Assembly (NCBI GenBank): GCA_019119935.1
Contig: DWWA01000023.1
Coordinates: forward strand, 1 to 64,000
Direction of reading: 5' to 3'
DNA: 64,000 nucleotides
From: Candidatus Ruthenibacterium merdavium
GTDB lineage: Bacteria; Bacillota; Clostridia; Oscillospirales; Ruminococcaceae
Position 1 is the first letter of the stretch. Each line of letters begins with the position of its first letter. The translations under genes were made by a program, and so were the position numbers. Positions 41,548 to 51,044 of this stretch are shown here, piece by piece. Under the pieces are notes generated by a model, which saw only the letters and a list, made by a program, of their open reading frames with translations, did not search any database and was not told where the DNA came from.

Positions 41548-43449
41548 TCAAACCTCCATGATAATCGGCAAAATCATGGGGCTGCGCTTCGTCTTCCTGT
41601 ATAAATAAGACGAAACCGTTTCCCGAATTTTCATTTTCACCATGCTGTGATCCAGCATATCACGGCGATTCAAATTGCCCAGCATTTCACGCACTGCGCC
41701 GCGTGCGCCGTCTAAAAGCTCTTCGCTTTCGCGCACATAAACAAAGCCGCGTGTCACGATATCCGGCCCTGCCAGAACCGTACCGGAAGAGCCGTCGACC
41801 GTAGTCACCACAATGACAAGGCCGTCTTCCGACAAGTGACGGCGGTCGCGCAAAACCGTGCTTCCGACGTCACCTACGCCAAGACCGTCTACGAGCACGG
41901 CGCCCGCTGTGACGCTTTCCTCAACGGTCAGTCCGTCAGCGGACAGCACAATGCAGTCGCCCGTTTCGCCGATATAGATATTCTCCGGCGGCACACCTAC
42001 GGCCGCAGCAGTCATCGCATGCTTTTTCAGCTGCTTATACTCGCCGTGCACAGGCAGGAAGTACTGCGGGTTTGCCAGCGTGAGCACCAGCTTTTGCTCT
42101 TCCTGACAGGCATGGCCCGAAACGTGAACATCGTACATCGATTCATAAATTACTTCTGCGCCCAGCTTGAGCAGGCCGTTGACCACCTTTGTCACCATTT
42201 TCTCGTTGCCGGGAATCGGCGTAGCGGAAATAATGATGAAGTCACCCTCGCCGATGCGCACATTGCGGTGGCTCGCACTTGCCATGCGCGACAGCGCGCT
42301 CAGCGGCTCACCCTGGCTGCCTGTTGTGATGAGCACCACTTTCTCAGGCGGATACTGGTTGATTTCTTCAATGCTGATTAAAGCCGTTTCCGGCGCATGC
42401 AGATAACCCAGCTCCAGCGCCATCTCGGTATTATTCACCATGCTGCGGCCCGAAACGGCCACTTTTCTGCCCGACGCGACCGCCAAGTCGATAATCTGCT
42501 GAATGCGATACAGATTGGATGCAAAGGTTGCAATCACAATCCGCTTGCGCTCGGCGCGGCGGAACAGCGCCGCAAAGCTTTCCCCCACTTTGTGCTCGGT
42601 TGCGGTAAAGCCGGGGCGCTCGGCGTTTGTGGAGTCGCTCAAAAGCGCCAAAACGCCTTTTTTGCCGTAAGCGGCAATGGTGGCAAGGTCGGTAGGCCCG
42701 CCGGAAATGGGCGTGTAGTCAATCTTAAAGTCGCCCGTTTGCAAAATCACACCCGCCGGGCACTCGATGGCAAAGCCCACGGCATCGGGGATGGAATGAT
42801 TCACATGAATCGGCTCAATGACAAAACAGCCGAGTTTAAAGCGGCGCGACGGCGTAATCTCGTGCAACTTAGCCGACGAAGCAAGGCCGTGCTCTTCCAG
42901 TTTATTTTTAATCAGGCCAAGCGTTAAGCGCGTGGCGTAAACGGGCACTTGAAACTCGCGCAGCAAATACGGCAGTGCGCCGATGTGGTCTTCGTGGCCG
43001 TGCGTGATTAAAAGCCCTTTGATTTTATCTTTGTTCTGCAAAACAAAGGTAAAATCGGGAATCACAAGGTCAATGCCGAACATTTCACTGTCCGGAAAGA
43101 CAAGGCCGCAGTCTACCAAAAGCATGTCGCCTTCACACTCATAAAGAGTGATGTTCTTGCCCACTTCCCCAAGGCCGCCCAGCGGGTAAATCTTCACCTG
43201 CTTGGCCTTTGCGCCCATCGGACGGCGGCGGCGCGAGCCAAACCCTTTCTGCGGACGCATTCTGCTGTTCTGCGCCCCCTTTACACGCTGGGGTGCAGCA
43301 TCGCCATGCTCGGCGGGTGCTGTGCGCGCCATACGGCGGGGGCGCTGTTTCGCTCCCGCGTTTTGCCCTGCCTGCGCCTGTGTGCGCCCGGGCTTTCGCA
43401 CCGCATGCTTTTCCGACTGCGGGTGTTGTACTTGATTCATTTGTTCCAT
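41548..43449 (-). CDS. rnjA: ribonuclease J
   Basis: A 633-residue metallo-beta-lactamase ribonuclease that degrades and processes mRNA and 16S rRNA with endo- and 5' exo-activity. The zinc motif THGHEDHIG lies at about residues 149-157; the beta-CASP domain carries GRSMVNNTEMALELG and TGSQGEPLSALSRMA, and the C-terminal domain GDIVTRGFVYVRESEEL-like blocks. An N-terminal extension of about 80 Arg/Gln/Ala-rich residues is unusual in size and looks disordered; it may bind RNA. ATG 43449 has AGGAGG upstream. Confidence 0.95.
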   Translation of the reverse strand: MEQMNQVQHPQSEKHAVRKPGRTQAQAGQNAGAKQRPRRMARTAPAEHGDAAPQRVKGAQNSRMRPQKGFGSRRRRPMGAKAKQVKIYPLGGLGEVGKNITLYECEGDMLLVDCGLVFPDSEMFGIDLVIPDFTFVLQNKDKIKGLLITHGHEDHIGALPYLLREFQVPVYATRLTLGLIKNKLEEHGLASSAKLHEITPSRRFKLGCFVIEPIHVNHSIPDAVGFAIECPAGVILQTGDFKIDYTPISGGPTDLATIAAYGKKGVLALLSDSTNAERPGFTATEHKVGESFAALFRRAERKRIVIATFASNLYRIQQIIDLAVASGRKVAVSGRSMVNNTEMALELGYLHAPETALISIEEINQYPPEKVVLITTGSQGEPLSALSRMASASHRNVRIGEGDFIIISATPIPGNEKMVTKVVNGLLKLGAEVIYESMYDVHVSGHACQEEQKLVLTLANPQYFLPVHGEYKQLKKHAMTAAAVGVPPENIYIGETGDCIVLSADGLTVEESVTAGAVLVDGLGVGDVGSTVLRDRRHLSEDGLVIVVTTVDGSSGTVLAGPDIVTRGFVYVRESEELLDGARGAVREMLGNLNRRDMLDHSMVKMKIRETVSSYLYRKTKRSPMILPIIMEV

Positions 43450-43744
43450 AAATCCTCCTGTATCATAAAGTTCATATATGCTCAACAAAACTGTGAAAAA
43501 AAGACGGAGTCGCACAATCTGCGCCCTGCCCTGCCATTCTGCGCTTTGACGTATCAATTCGCCCTGCTGCGCGTGGCCGTATGCCCTTTTGCACGCTTTG
43601 TTTTTCAAGGCGGCTCAAAGCAGATTTCTTTCGGCGCGCCCTAAACGAAAACAGATATATTCAGTTAATAGCTTATCTTTTTCCCGCAGTTTTGTCAAGC
43701 TTTGCCCGGTTTATTCATGCGGTGCGCCCCCTTTCGTTTTCTTA
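43450..43744. other. divergent intergenic region between RNase J and rnhA
   Basis: About 300 bases, AT-rich towards rnhA. No supported gene is seen; short plus-strand frames lack ribosome binding sites. It must carry the RNase J promoter, which I could not place. Confidence 0.35.
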
Positions 43745-43773
43745 TTTACTTTTGATATCTTTTCCCTTATAAT
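43745..43773 (+). promoter_or_regulatory. rnhA promoter
   Basis: TTTACT (43745-43750), 17 bases, perfect TATAAT (43768-43773) on the plus strand, 72 bases before the GTG start. Confidence 0.7.
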
Positions 43774-43844
43774 AGAGCTTGCCGGCTTCTTTTTCTGCGG
43801 AAATTCGGCGAAAAATGCCGGCCTTCAAACAGTGAGGTGACTTT

Positions 43845-44282
43845 GTGAAACAAGTGAATGTTTATACAGACGGTGCATGCAGCGGCAACCCCGGCCCCGG
43901 CGGCTGGGGGGCAATTCTCGAATACAAGGGCACGCGCAAAGAGCTTTCCGGCGGCGAAGCACAGACTACCAACAACCGCATGGAAATGACTGCTGTTCTG
44001 CGCGCGCTTGAAGCTTTGAAAGAACCGTGCCGGGTCGTGCTGTGCAGCGATTCAAAATATGTAATTGATGCACTCTCTAAGGGCTGGGCAAAGAAATGGC
44101 GCGCAAACGGCTGGAAACGCGGCGATAAAAAGCCCGCGTTAAACCCTGATTTGTGGGAACAGCTTTTAAACGCTTGTGAGCGCCACGAAATTGAGTATCA
44201 GTGGATTAAAGGCCACGCAGGCCACCCGGAAAACGAGCGGTGCGATGAATTGGCCGTGGAGCAGGCAGCGCGCTTTCGCTGA
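43845..44282 (+). CDS. rnhA: ribonuclease HI
   Basis: A 145-residue RNase H1 that removes RNA from RNA-DNA hybrids. [19 protein letters not shown], the [20 protein letters not shown] with catalytic Glu, [12 protein letters not shown] with Asp and [21 protein letters not shown] [17 protein letters not shown] with His and Asp make up the DEDD active site. The start is GTG at 43845 with GTGAGGTG upstream. It is the first plus-strand gene of this block and has its own promoter. Confidence 0.96.
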   Translation: MKQVNVYTDGACSGNPGPGGWGAILEYKGTRKELSGGEAQTTNNRMEMTAVLRALEALKEPCRVVLCSDSKYVIDALSKGWAKKWRANGWKRGDKKPALNPDLWEQLLNACERHEIEYQWIKGHAGHPENERCDELAVEQAARFR

Positions 44283-44442
44283 TTTTACGAGTTGTGCTTT
44301 CTCGGTACCGCCGAAGGTGCTCTGCGTAAAACGGCAGTAAACTTTTACAAAGCAATTGTGAGGGCTCGTTGCCATGAACGCACACTTTTTCCTTCATTCG
44401 CAGAGAAAATTTGCGCAAAAGCACGATTTTTTGATTTGACCC

Positions 44443-44471
44443 TTGCAAATAATACCACACTGGTATATATT
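44443..44471 (+). promoter_or_regulatory. nifS-nifU-mnmA promoter with internal palindrome
   Basis: TTGCAA (44443-44448), 17 bases, TATATT (44466-44471). The spacer contains ATACCACACTGGTAT (44452-44466), a perfect dyad with 6-base arms, placed where a repressor such as an Rrf2/IscR-type regulator would bind. No such regulator gene is nearby. Confidence 0.65.
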
Positions 44472-44558
44472 ATTCAGTAAAGGAGCGGCCTTTCACCGCT
44501 TTTATGGGTTTTTGAAAGATTTTTTCAAGGCCCTTAAACAAAGAAAGAAGGTATTTTT

Positions 44559-45725
44559 GTGAATTCAATCATCTATCTGGATAATGCGGCTACCACACCG
44601 GTGGTTCAGCCTGTCATTGATGCCATGGTGCCTTACTTCGGCGAGCACTACGGCAACCCTTCCAGTATTTTTTATTCGGTTGGCGCCGAAGCAGGCAGCG
44701 CGCTCAGCGCGGCTCGTGAAAGCGTTGCGCGCAGTCTTGGCTGCGAGCCGTCCGAGGTGTTTTTCACCAGCTGCGGCTCCGAAGCCGACAACTGGGCGCT
44801 TAAAGGCACTGCGCATCGCCTGGGCGCAAAAGGGAAAAAGCACCTCATCACTTCGTGCATTGAGCACCATGCTATTCTGCACACAATGAAGGCGCTCGAA
44901 AAAGACGGTTTTGAAGTAACTTATCTTCCCGTTGACCACGAGGGGTTTGTCAATCCCGCCGATGTAAAAGCGGCCATCCGCCCGGATACCGCGCTGGTTT
45001 CCATTATGTTTGCGAACAACGAAATCGGCACCATTGAGCCGGTGGAAGAAATCGCCCAAATCTGCCACGAGCACAACGTGTGGTTTCACACCGACGCCGT
45101 GCAGGCCGTCGGCGCCGTTCCCATTCGCTTTAAAGAAATGGGCTTTGATATGCTGAGCCTTTCTGCGCACAAATTCAACGGTCCCAAAGGTGTTGGCGCG
45201 CTCATTGTCCGCCGCGGTATTTTGCCCGATATCTTAATCGAAGGTGGTGCGCAGGAGCGCGGCCGCCGCGCCGGAACGGAAAACCTGGCCGGTATTGTCG
45301 GTATGGCAAAGGCGCTTGAAATTGCAGTGGGCAGCTTAGAGGAGAAATCCAAAAAGCTGAGTGCGATGCGTGACGCGCTTCAGCGCCACATTGAAACAAT
45401 GCCCGACGTAACCATCAACGGCACCAAAGGGGACAAGCGCCTGCCCGGCACGCTGAACGTCAGCTTTGAAGGCGCGGAAAGCGAAAGCATTTTGCTGTTT
45501 TTGGACATGAGCGGCATTTGTGCATCCTCCGGCTCGGCTTGCGCCTCGGGCAGCTTAGACCCCAGCCACGTTTTAATGGGCATCGGCCTGTCCCATGCAC
45601 TTGCGAATTGCAGTGTTCGTTTTTCGTTTGGTGTGCAGAATACACCCGAGCAAGTGGAAACCGTCTGCAAAGCGCTGGATGAGGCCGTAGCGGAAGTTCG
45701 CCGCCGCAGTGCAATTTACGGCTGA
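44559..45725 (+). CDS. nifS: cysteine desulfurase NifS/IscS
   Basis: A 388-residue PLP enzyme that takes sulfur from cysteine for Fe-S clusters and tRNA thiolation. The PLP lysine is K205 in SAHKFNGPKG, and the catalytic loop has C328 in SSGSACASGSL. The N-terminal YLDNAATTPVVQPVIDAMVPYFGEHYGNPSS block is typical. GTG at 44559 is preceded by GAAGG. It is the first gene of nifS-nifU-mnmA, so this desulfurase likely serves both the scaffold and the tRNA thiolase. Confidence 0.96.
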   Translation: MNSIIYLDNAATTPVVQPVIDAMVPYFGEHYGNPSSIFYSVGAEAGSALSAARESVARSLGCEPSEVFFTSCGSEADNWALKGTAHRLGAKGKKHLITSCIEHHAILHTMKALEKDGFEVTYLPVDHEGFVNPADVKAAIRPDTALVSIMFANNEIGTIEPVEEIAQICHEHNVWFHTDAVQAVGAVPIRFKEMGFDMLSLSAHKFNGPKGVGALIVRRGILPDILIEGGAQERGRRAGTENLAGIVGMAKALEIAVGSLEEKSKKLSAMRDALQRHIETMPDVTINGTKGDKRLPGTLNVSFEGAESESILLFLDMSGICASSGSACASGSLDPSHVLMGIGLSHALANCSVRFSFGVQNTPEQVETVCKALDEAVAEVRRRSAIYG

Positions 45726-45939
45726 TTCTTTCCCGCGCCCCGCAATAGAATCATTTGCGCGGCTGTTTGAGCCGTGCAACTCAAATGAGAAGCCACACAG
45801 CGCCTGCGGCATGCAAAAACAGGATATCGCGCATTGAGAATGTTTGTGCATTTTCTTGTATGCCCTACGCGCTGTAAAGATTGAGCGTTTTTATATTGAA
45901 AAACGCCTTAACTTAGAAGTATTAGAAAGGATTTTTCTT

Positions 45940-46380
45940 ATGTATAGCGAAAAAGTTATGGAGCATTTTAAAAACCCGCACAACCTGGGAGAACTGGAAG
46001 ACGCAAACGGTGTCGGCGAAGTCGGCAACGCAAAGTGCGGCGACGTGATGAAAATGTTTTTAAAGATTGAAAACAACATCATTCAAGATGTAAAATTCAA
46101 AACCTTCGGCTGCGGCGCCGCCATTGCCACATCCAGCATGGCCACCGATTTAATTAAAGGAAAGAGCATTGATGATGCTTTGAAAGTGACGAACAAAGCC
46201 GTTGTTGAGGCTTTGGAAGGTTTGCCCCCCGTCAAAGTGCATTGCAGTGTTCTGGCAGAGCAGGCCATCAAAGCGGCCTTGGCAGACTACTACCGCCGCC
46301 AGGGCGTTGACCCCGAACCCATCATCGGTAAAATGGAGGAAGATTGCCATCACTGCGAGCACGGATGCTGTGAGGTGTAA
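45940..46380 (+). CDS. nifU: NifU/IscU-like Fe-S scaffold
   Basis: A 146-residue scaffold on which 2Fe-2S clusters are built with NifS. The three conserved cysteines are seen in GNAKCGD (C33), KTFGCGAA (C58) and PVKVHCSVLAE. A C-terminal addition CHHCEHGCCEV, rich in Cys and His, is a frequent feature of the clostridial type. ATG at 45940 has GAAAGG upstream; the frame extends 32 codons earlier without a site. About 215 bases without a gene separate it from nifS. Confidence 0.95.
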   Translation: MYSEKVMEHFKNPHNLGELEDANGVGEVGNAKCGDVMKMFLKIENNIIQDVKFKTFGCGAAIATSSMATDLIKGKSIDDALKVTNKAVVEALEGLPPVKVHCSVLAEQAIKAALADYYRRQGVDPEPIIGKMEEDCHHCEHGCCEV

Positions 46381-46382
46381 GG

Positions 46383-47471
46383 ATGTCAGACGCAATCTCA
46401 GCCGGAACCCAGTTCGGCACCTTTGAAAAGCAAGACAAAATTTTGGTGGCGTTATCCGGGGGCGTAGACTCCTCCGTGACGCTGCAGATTCTGCGTGACC
46501 AAGGTTTTGATGTTTCCGCCGTGGTCATTCGCTTCTCCCCTGCGCACGATAAGGCTGTCGAAGCCGCGAAGGAAGTGGCAAAGCAGCTGAATGTTCCCTT
46601 GAGTGTCGCAGACTGCACCGATTTATTTGAGCGCTCGGTGATTGAACCGTTTTGCGAAAGCTACTGCGGCGGTGAAACTCCCAGCCCGTGCGTCATATGC
46701 AACCCGCTGGTAAAGTTCCGCGCGCTTTGTGAAGCGGCGGATGAAATGGGCATTGAGCTGGTTGCCACCGGGCATTATGCGCGGGTAGAAGCGCGTGACG
46801 GTATGTATCATGTGGCAAAGGCCGTCAGCGAAGCACGCGACCAAAGCTATATGCTTTATCGTTTGCCGCAGTCGGTTCTGCGCCGCCTGTGCCTGCCCTT
46901 GGGAGAATTCCATAAAGAGGACATCCGGGAAATGGCGCGCGGCCTCGGCCTTGCGAGTGCCGATACCCCGGACAGCCAGGAAATTTGCTTTATCCCGGAC
47001 GGCGACTACGCCGCTTTCATTCAAGCACGGGGTATTTCTGACAAGCAGGGACGCTTTATCGGCCCCTGCGGCGAGGATCTCGGTGCACACAAAGGTGTGT
47101 CACACTATACGGTTGGCCAGCGCAAAGGACTAGGAATCGCCTATGGTGAGCCGGTGTTCGTCAAGCGCATTGAAGCTTCGGGCGACATTCGCTTGGCAAA
47201 AAGCGGCGACGAGTTTTTCCGCGGCGTGGTGCTGTCGGATCTTTTCCGAACCGACGAAACGGCATTTCAGCCGGGCGAGCGCTTTGAAATTAAAATCCGA
47301 AGCCGTGCTGTGCCCGCCCCGTGTGAAGTTTCCGCTTTGCACGATTCCGGCATGACCGTCGTGTTTGACGAGCCTCTGCGCGCGCCTGCGCCTGGGCAGT
47401 CTGCCGTTTTTTACGACGGCGACATCGTCATCGGCGGCGGTATCATTCGTGAGATTTTAGAAGAAGTGTAA
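46383..47471 (+). CDS. mnmA: tRNA-specific 2-thiouridylase MnmA
   Basis: A 362-residue enzyme making 2-thiouridine at tRNA position 34 (Glu, Gln, Lys). The PP-loop SGGVDS (25-30), the catalytic Cys in SPCVICNPLVKFRAL, and the second Cys in PDSQEICFIPDGDYAAFI form its active site; the tRNA-binding GQRKGLGIAYGEPVFV follows. It starts 2 bases after the nifU stop, so the sulfur carrier and its consumer are one transcript. A terminator follows at 47497. Confidence 0.96.
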   Translation: MSDAISAGTQFGTFEKQDKILVALSGGVDSSVTLQILRDQGFDVSAVVIRFSPAHDKAVEAAKEVAKQLNVPLSVADCTDLFERSVIEPFCESYCGGETPSPCVICNPLVKFRALCEAADEMGIELVATGHYARVEARDGMYHVAKAVSEARDQSYMLYRLPQSVLRRLCLPLGEFHKEDIREMARGLGLASADTPDSQEICFIPDGDYAAFIQARGISDKQGRFIGPCGEDLGAHKGVSHYTVGQRKGLGIAYGEPVFVKRIEASGDIRLAKSGDEFFRGVVLSDLFRTDETAFQPGERFEIKIRSRAVPAPCEVSALHDSGMTVVFDEPLRAPAPGQSAVFYDGDIVIGGGIIREILEEV

Positions 47472-47496
47472 GCGGAACGCAATAAGCCGCTTACTG

Positions 47497-47531
47497 CAAA
47501 AAAGTGGATGCGTTACACGCATCCACTTTTT
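47497..47531. terminator. bidirectional terminator after mnmA
   Basis: AAGTGGATGCG and CGCATCCACTT with flanking A and T runs, loop TTACA. It ends mnmA on the plus strand and the amidohydrolase on the minus strand. Confidence 0.9.
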
Positions 47532-47562
47532 TGTTGAACAAAGCTGAAATTTTTGCCGCGCA

Positions 47563-49149
47563 TCAAGCGCGATAGACAGTTTCTCCGTTTTTGATGGTTT
47601 GCAGTACGCGAATTTCCCGAATGGATTCTTTGGCAACGGCCGTAGGGTCTTGATCAAGTATCACCAAATCCGCCTGTTTGCCAACGGCAAGGCTTCCTTT
47701 TTTCTTTTCCTCAAAATACTGATAAGCGGCGTGAATGGTAACGGCTTTCAGGGCTTCCCAAACGTCGATACACTCCTCCTCGCCCAGCTTCACACCGTTT
47801 TTTGTGATGCGGCTTACCGCGCACCACACGGTTTCCAGCATATTCGGCTCAATAACCGGCGAATCCTGATGAAACGTAAAGCGGATGCCCTCTTTCAAGG
47901 CCGAACCCGCACAGCTGATGCGCTGTGCACGTTCTTTGCCTAAATTTCGGAGATGCACATCGCCCCAATGGTAAACGTGCGCCACAAAGAAGGATGGCAT
48001 CATGCCAAGCTGTTTCATCAAAGGCAACTGGTCGGGGCGCAGCATTTGGGCATGAATCATCACCGGGCGAATGTCCGGTGCATCGTCGAGCTGTCCTGTC
48101 GCACGGTTAAAGCAATTCAAATATTGCTGCGCGGCGGCATCGCCGTTGCAATGGGCCAAAAGCTGGCGCCCTTCACGCAGACTTTGGTTGATTCGTTCGG
48201 TGAGCTGTTCATCGGTCATCGTGGGATAACCGCACTCCCCTTCCCCGTTTTCGTAAGGCTTTGTCAGCCAGGCGGTGCGCGCCTGCGGAGAACCGTCCAA
48301 GAATACTTTGTATCCGCCAATTTTTAAATGGTCTTGATAGCGGTCAATATGCGCTTTGAACTTCTTTAAAAACAAGTCGCAGCTGCGAAAGTCGGCATAG
48401 GCGATGAGGTCCAGCTTGAGCAGCTTTTTTTGGCACAGCAGTTCAAACATCCCCGTCATAACATCCATAACCATGCCCTCCTGCATGGTTGCAATTCCGT
48501 AAGAAGCATAGCGCTCCTGCGCCTCCAAATAGGCGCCTTCCAACTCCTCGGGCGTGGGCATGGGAATTTTCTGCATCGCTTCAATCAGCGCATTTTCTTC
48601 GAGATATCCTGTCAGCCTTCCGTCCTTTTTCTGAATGGTTCCGCCCGCCGGAGCCGGTGTGTTTTCATCAATGCCGAGCGCTTTCAAGCCGCAGGTGTTC
48701 AGTACGCCGGTATGCCCCGACTGATGCTGAAGCAGCAAAGGGTTATCCGGGGCCGCTTCATCCAAAACGGCGCGGTCCGGAGGCACACGCTCTTCCAGCG
48801 CATTGTGGTCAAAACCCTTGACCGTAATCCACTTTCCTTTTGGGGGCTGTTTTTTCTCAAGAAAGGCGCGAATGGTCTGCACAATTTCTTCGTAAGTTCG
48901 GCAGTGTTCTACCGAAGGCTGAAGCAAAGAGATCGCGTAGCTGGTGAAATGACTGTGAGGGTCAATGAAAGCCGGCATTAAAACACGGCCTTTCAGGTCA
49001 ATCAGCTGGGCTCCCTCTGCCTGCTCCATAAAATCTTCACAGCGACCCACAGCAACAATGACACCGTCTTCCACCAAAAGTGCCTGTGCGGTGCGCGCCT
49101 TGTCCTCCATTGTTAAAATTGTTCCGCCAAAATAAAGCTGTTTTTTCAT
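47563..49149 (-). CDS. YtcJ-like amidohydrolase
   Basis: A 528-residue metal-dependent hydrolase of the amidohydrolase-3 group. The beta-barrel HxH is in FIDPHSHFTSYAISLLQ, further metal ligands follow in the HQSGHTGVLN and CNGDAAAQQYL segments, and HQDSPVIEPNMLETVWCAV and ADLVILDQDP near the C-terminus are family hallmarks. Substrates of YtcJ are unknown; N-substituted amides or formamides are proposed. ATG 49149 has GGAGGGACAG upstream; the frame extends 19 codons earlier. It is a single-gene unit next to a MATE exporter. Confidence 0.9.
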   Translation of the reverse strand: MKKQLYFGGTILTMEDKARTAQALLVEDGVIVAVGRCEDFMEQAEGAQLIDLKGRVLMPAFIDPHSHFTSYAISLLQPSVEHCRTYEEIVQTIRAFLEKKQPPKGKWITVKGFDHNALEERVPPDRAVLDEAAPDNPLLLQHQSGHTGVLNTCGLKALGIDENTPAPAGGTIQKKDGRLTGYLEENALIEAMQKIPMPTPEELEGAYLEAQERYASYGIATMQEGMVMDVMTGMFELLCQKKLLKLDLIAYADFRSCDLFLKKFKAHIDRYQDHLKIGGYKVFLDGSPQARTAWLTKPYENGEGECGYPTMTDEQLTERINQSLREGRQLLAHCNGDAAAQQYLNCFNRATGQLDDAPDIRPVMIHAQMLRPDQLPLMKQLGMMPSFFVAHVYHWGDVHLRNLGKERAQRISCAGSALKEGIRFTFHQDSPVIEPNMLETVWCAVSRITKNGVKLGEEECIDVWEALKAVTIHAAYQYFEEKKKGSLAVGKQADLVILDQDPTAVAKESIREIRVLQTIKNGETVYRA

Positions 49150-49307
49150 CCGCTGTCCCTCCGCTTTCCTGTAAAATTGATTCTGTTTTTCTCTGTGCAA
49201 ACACACACAAATTAAAAAAACGAAATAAAGTGTTTTGCGTTATTCACTTTTCTGAAAGCCCCTAACACTATCTACATCATAGCAGACTTTTATACATTTA
49301 AAAAGGA

Positions 49308-50603
49308 TTATTTTTCCGAAAAGCGAAAACGAAACAGGAAAAAGACTGTAATCACAAGTGTTACCAGCTCCGAAGCTAAAAATGCGAGCCACACACCCGG
49401 AATCCCCCACAAGCGAGAGAGCACAAAGGCCATCGCCGCAATCGCCGCCACGCCTCTGGAAAGAGCAATCGCCGAGGACGCCGCCCCTTTTCCCGTGGCG
49501 CTGAAAAAGCCCGAACACACCATATTGATAAAAGCAATCAGAAAGCCTAAAAAGTAAAGGCGCAGCCCCGTTTGTGCATAATCAGCCAAAGTTTGGGATT
49601 GCTCTGTGTTAAATACCGCGACCAGCTGCGGCGCAAACAAAAACACCAAGGCGGTCATTGCCACAGCAATCGCACCGGCAATTTGCAGGCCCTGACGAAG
49701 AATGAGCCGCTTTGCGTTTTCGTTGTGCGTACTGTGTGCTGCACTTGCCAAAGGCTGTAATCCTTGGGAAACGCCGTTGAGCAGCGAGGTTCCCACCAGT
49801 GCAATGTTGGCAACCACGCCGTAAGCCGCAACGACAATGTTGCCGCCTAAGCCCAGCAAGATAAAGTTGAATACCAGCGTGGTAATGCCGCTGGAAATTT
49901 CGCCTACAAAGGCAACCACACCCAAACTGCATGCCGCACACAGCTTTCGCCACGAGGGACGCCGGAGCGCGAGCCGAAGGCCGCTTTTGCCCAGTACAAA
50001 GCGCCCGGCGCACACCGCCATGCTGACAATCGGTGAAATTCCCGTTGCCAGTGCAGCACCCACCATGCCCATCTGCATGGGAAACATGAAAATATAGTCA
50101 AAAATAATATTGAATACACCGCTGATTAACGTGGCCGCCATTGCAGTTTTCGGGGCATTGTCGTTGCGCGTAAAGGCGGTAAAGGTGTAATTGAGCATAA
50201 AGCAAGGGGCAAAGCATAAAACCACTTGAATATATCCTCGCCCTACGGCTGCGATATCAGCGTCTGCGCCCAAGAGCCGCAGTACCTGCTCCGGGGCAAA
50301 GATTCCGGCCAAGACAAACGGGATGCTCAGACACAGCGTAAAAAACACAGAGTTAAAGAAATAATGATCCGCCTGTTCGCTTTCAAGCGACTTTGCCAGC
50401 GAATAGCGCGTAGCCGAGCCGACCCCCAGCATGGCCCCCAGCGCATATATCAGCCCGTAAAGCGGCAAAACCAAGTTCAGCGCCGTAATTCCATTTGCCC
50501 CCTGCGCAACGGAAATAAAAAAAGTATCCGCCAAGATATAGCAAGACATGCCCAGCATGGCAAGCACATTCGGCACAATGTATTTTGTCAGCTTTGTTTC
50601 CAT
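49308..50603 (-). CDS. MATE-family efflux protein
   Basis: A 431-residue, twelve-helix multidrug/toxin extruder of the MATE superfamily, most like the NorM/MepA branch: an N-terminal TKYIVPNVLAMLGMSCYILADTFFISVAQGANG-type helix 1-2 block, CFAPCFMLNYTFTAFTRND and the internally repeated second half (GVSQGLQPLASAAHST) support it. The substrate cannot be read from the sequence. ATG 50603 is preceded by GGAGG; an earlier in-frame Met has no such site. It lies between the amidohydrolase and the esterase cluster. Confidence 0.9.
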   Translation of the reverse strand: METKLTKYIVPNVLAMLGMSCYILADTFFISVAQGANGITALNLVLPLYGLIYALGAMLGVGSATRYSLAKSLESEQADHYFFNSVFFTLCLSIPFVLAGIFAPEQVLRLLGADADIAAVGRGYIQVVLCFAPCFMLNYTFTAFTRNDNAPKTAMAATLISGVFNIIFDYIFMFPMQMGMVGAALATGISPIVSMAVCAGRFVLGKSGLRLALRRPSWRKLCAACSLGVVAFVGEISSGITTLVFNFILLGLGGNIVVAAYGVVANIALVGTSLLNGVSQGLQPLASAAHSTHNENAKRLILRQGLQIAGAIAVAMTALVFLFAPQLVAVFNTEQSQTLADYAQTGLRLYFLGFLIAFINMVCSGFFSATGKGAASSAIALSRGVAAIAAMAFVLSRLWGIPGVWLAFLASELVTLVITVFFLFRFRFSEK

Positions 50604-50971
50604 AAAAACCTCCAAAAAAAACAGCACATCAATTTACAGCTTCTAAGACCTAACGCTGCAAATCAAAATGCTGTCTGCATTCTACTACCCGGTGGCAGGA
50701 AATTTATTTAAAATTGTTTCATGCTTCGGCGAAAAAGTTTGCGGTATACAGTAATGCCGCACGTCCCATGTTCACCTCGCAAAAATCATTCTGCATCAAG
50801 CCGCGTGTGTTTTCCTCAGCCGCTTTGTGCCGGATGACTTTCCCATTTTATCGCAAACACAAGAAAAAATCAATCTCTTTTTTTCGTAACATGCAAAATG
50901 AAAAAACGCCGCAAGCCACCTTTCGTCTTCCCCTCTTTTCACGGCCTTTGCGCATAAAAAATAAGGCCGCC
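50604..50971. other. intergenic region without recognisable gene
   Basis: About 370 bases between the MATE gene and the CE2-like gene. The plus-strand frame at 50714-51037 has no ribosome binding site and an unstructured, basic translation, so I do not call it. The MATE promoter should lie here. Confidence 0.4.
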
Positions 50972-50999
50972 GGGCAAAGGCGCAAACGCCTTTTTGCCC
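50972..50999 (-). terminator. hairpin after CE2-like esterase
   Basis: GGGCAAAAAGGCG and CGCCTTTGCCC arms (with an A/T bulge); a T-rich ATTTTTTA stretch follows 12 bases later on the minus strand. A modest terminator for the esterase operon. Confidence 0.45.
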
Positions 51000-51044
51000 A
51001 GCAGCTTTATTGGAAAGCCATTTTATTTCGAAATTGAATGTCAG

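Noticed and set aside
50714..51037. 107-codon plus-strand frame
   Set aside because: No ribosome binding site, basic low-order translation, and it crosses the terminator hairpin of the opposite operon.
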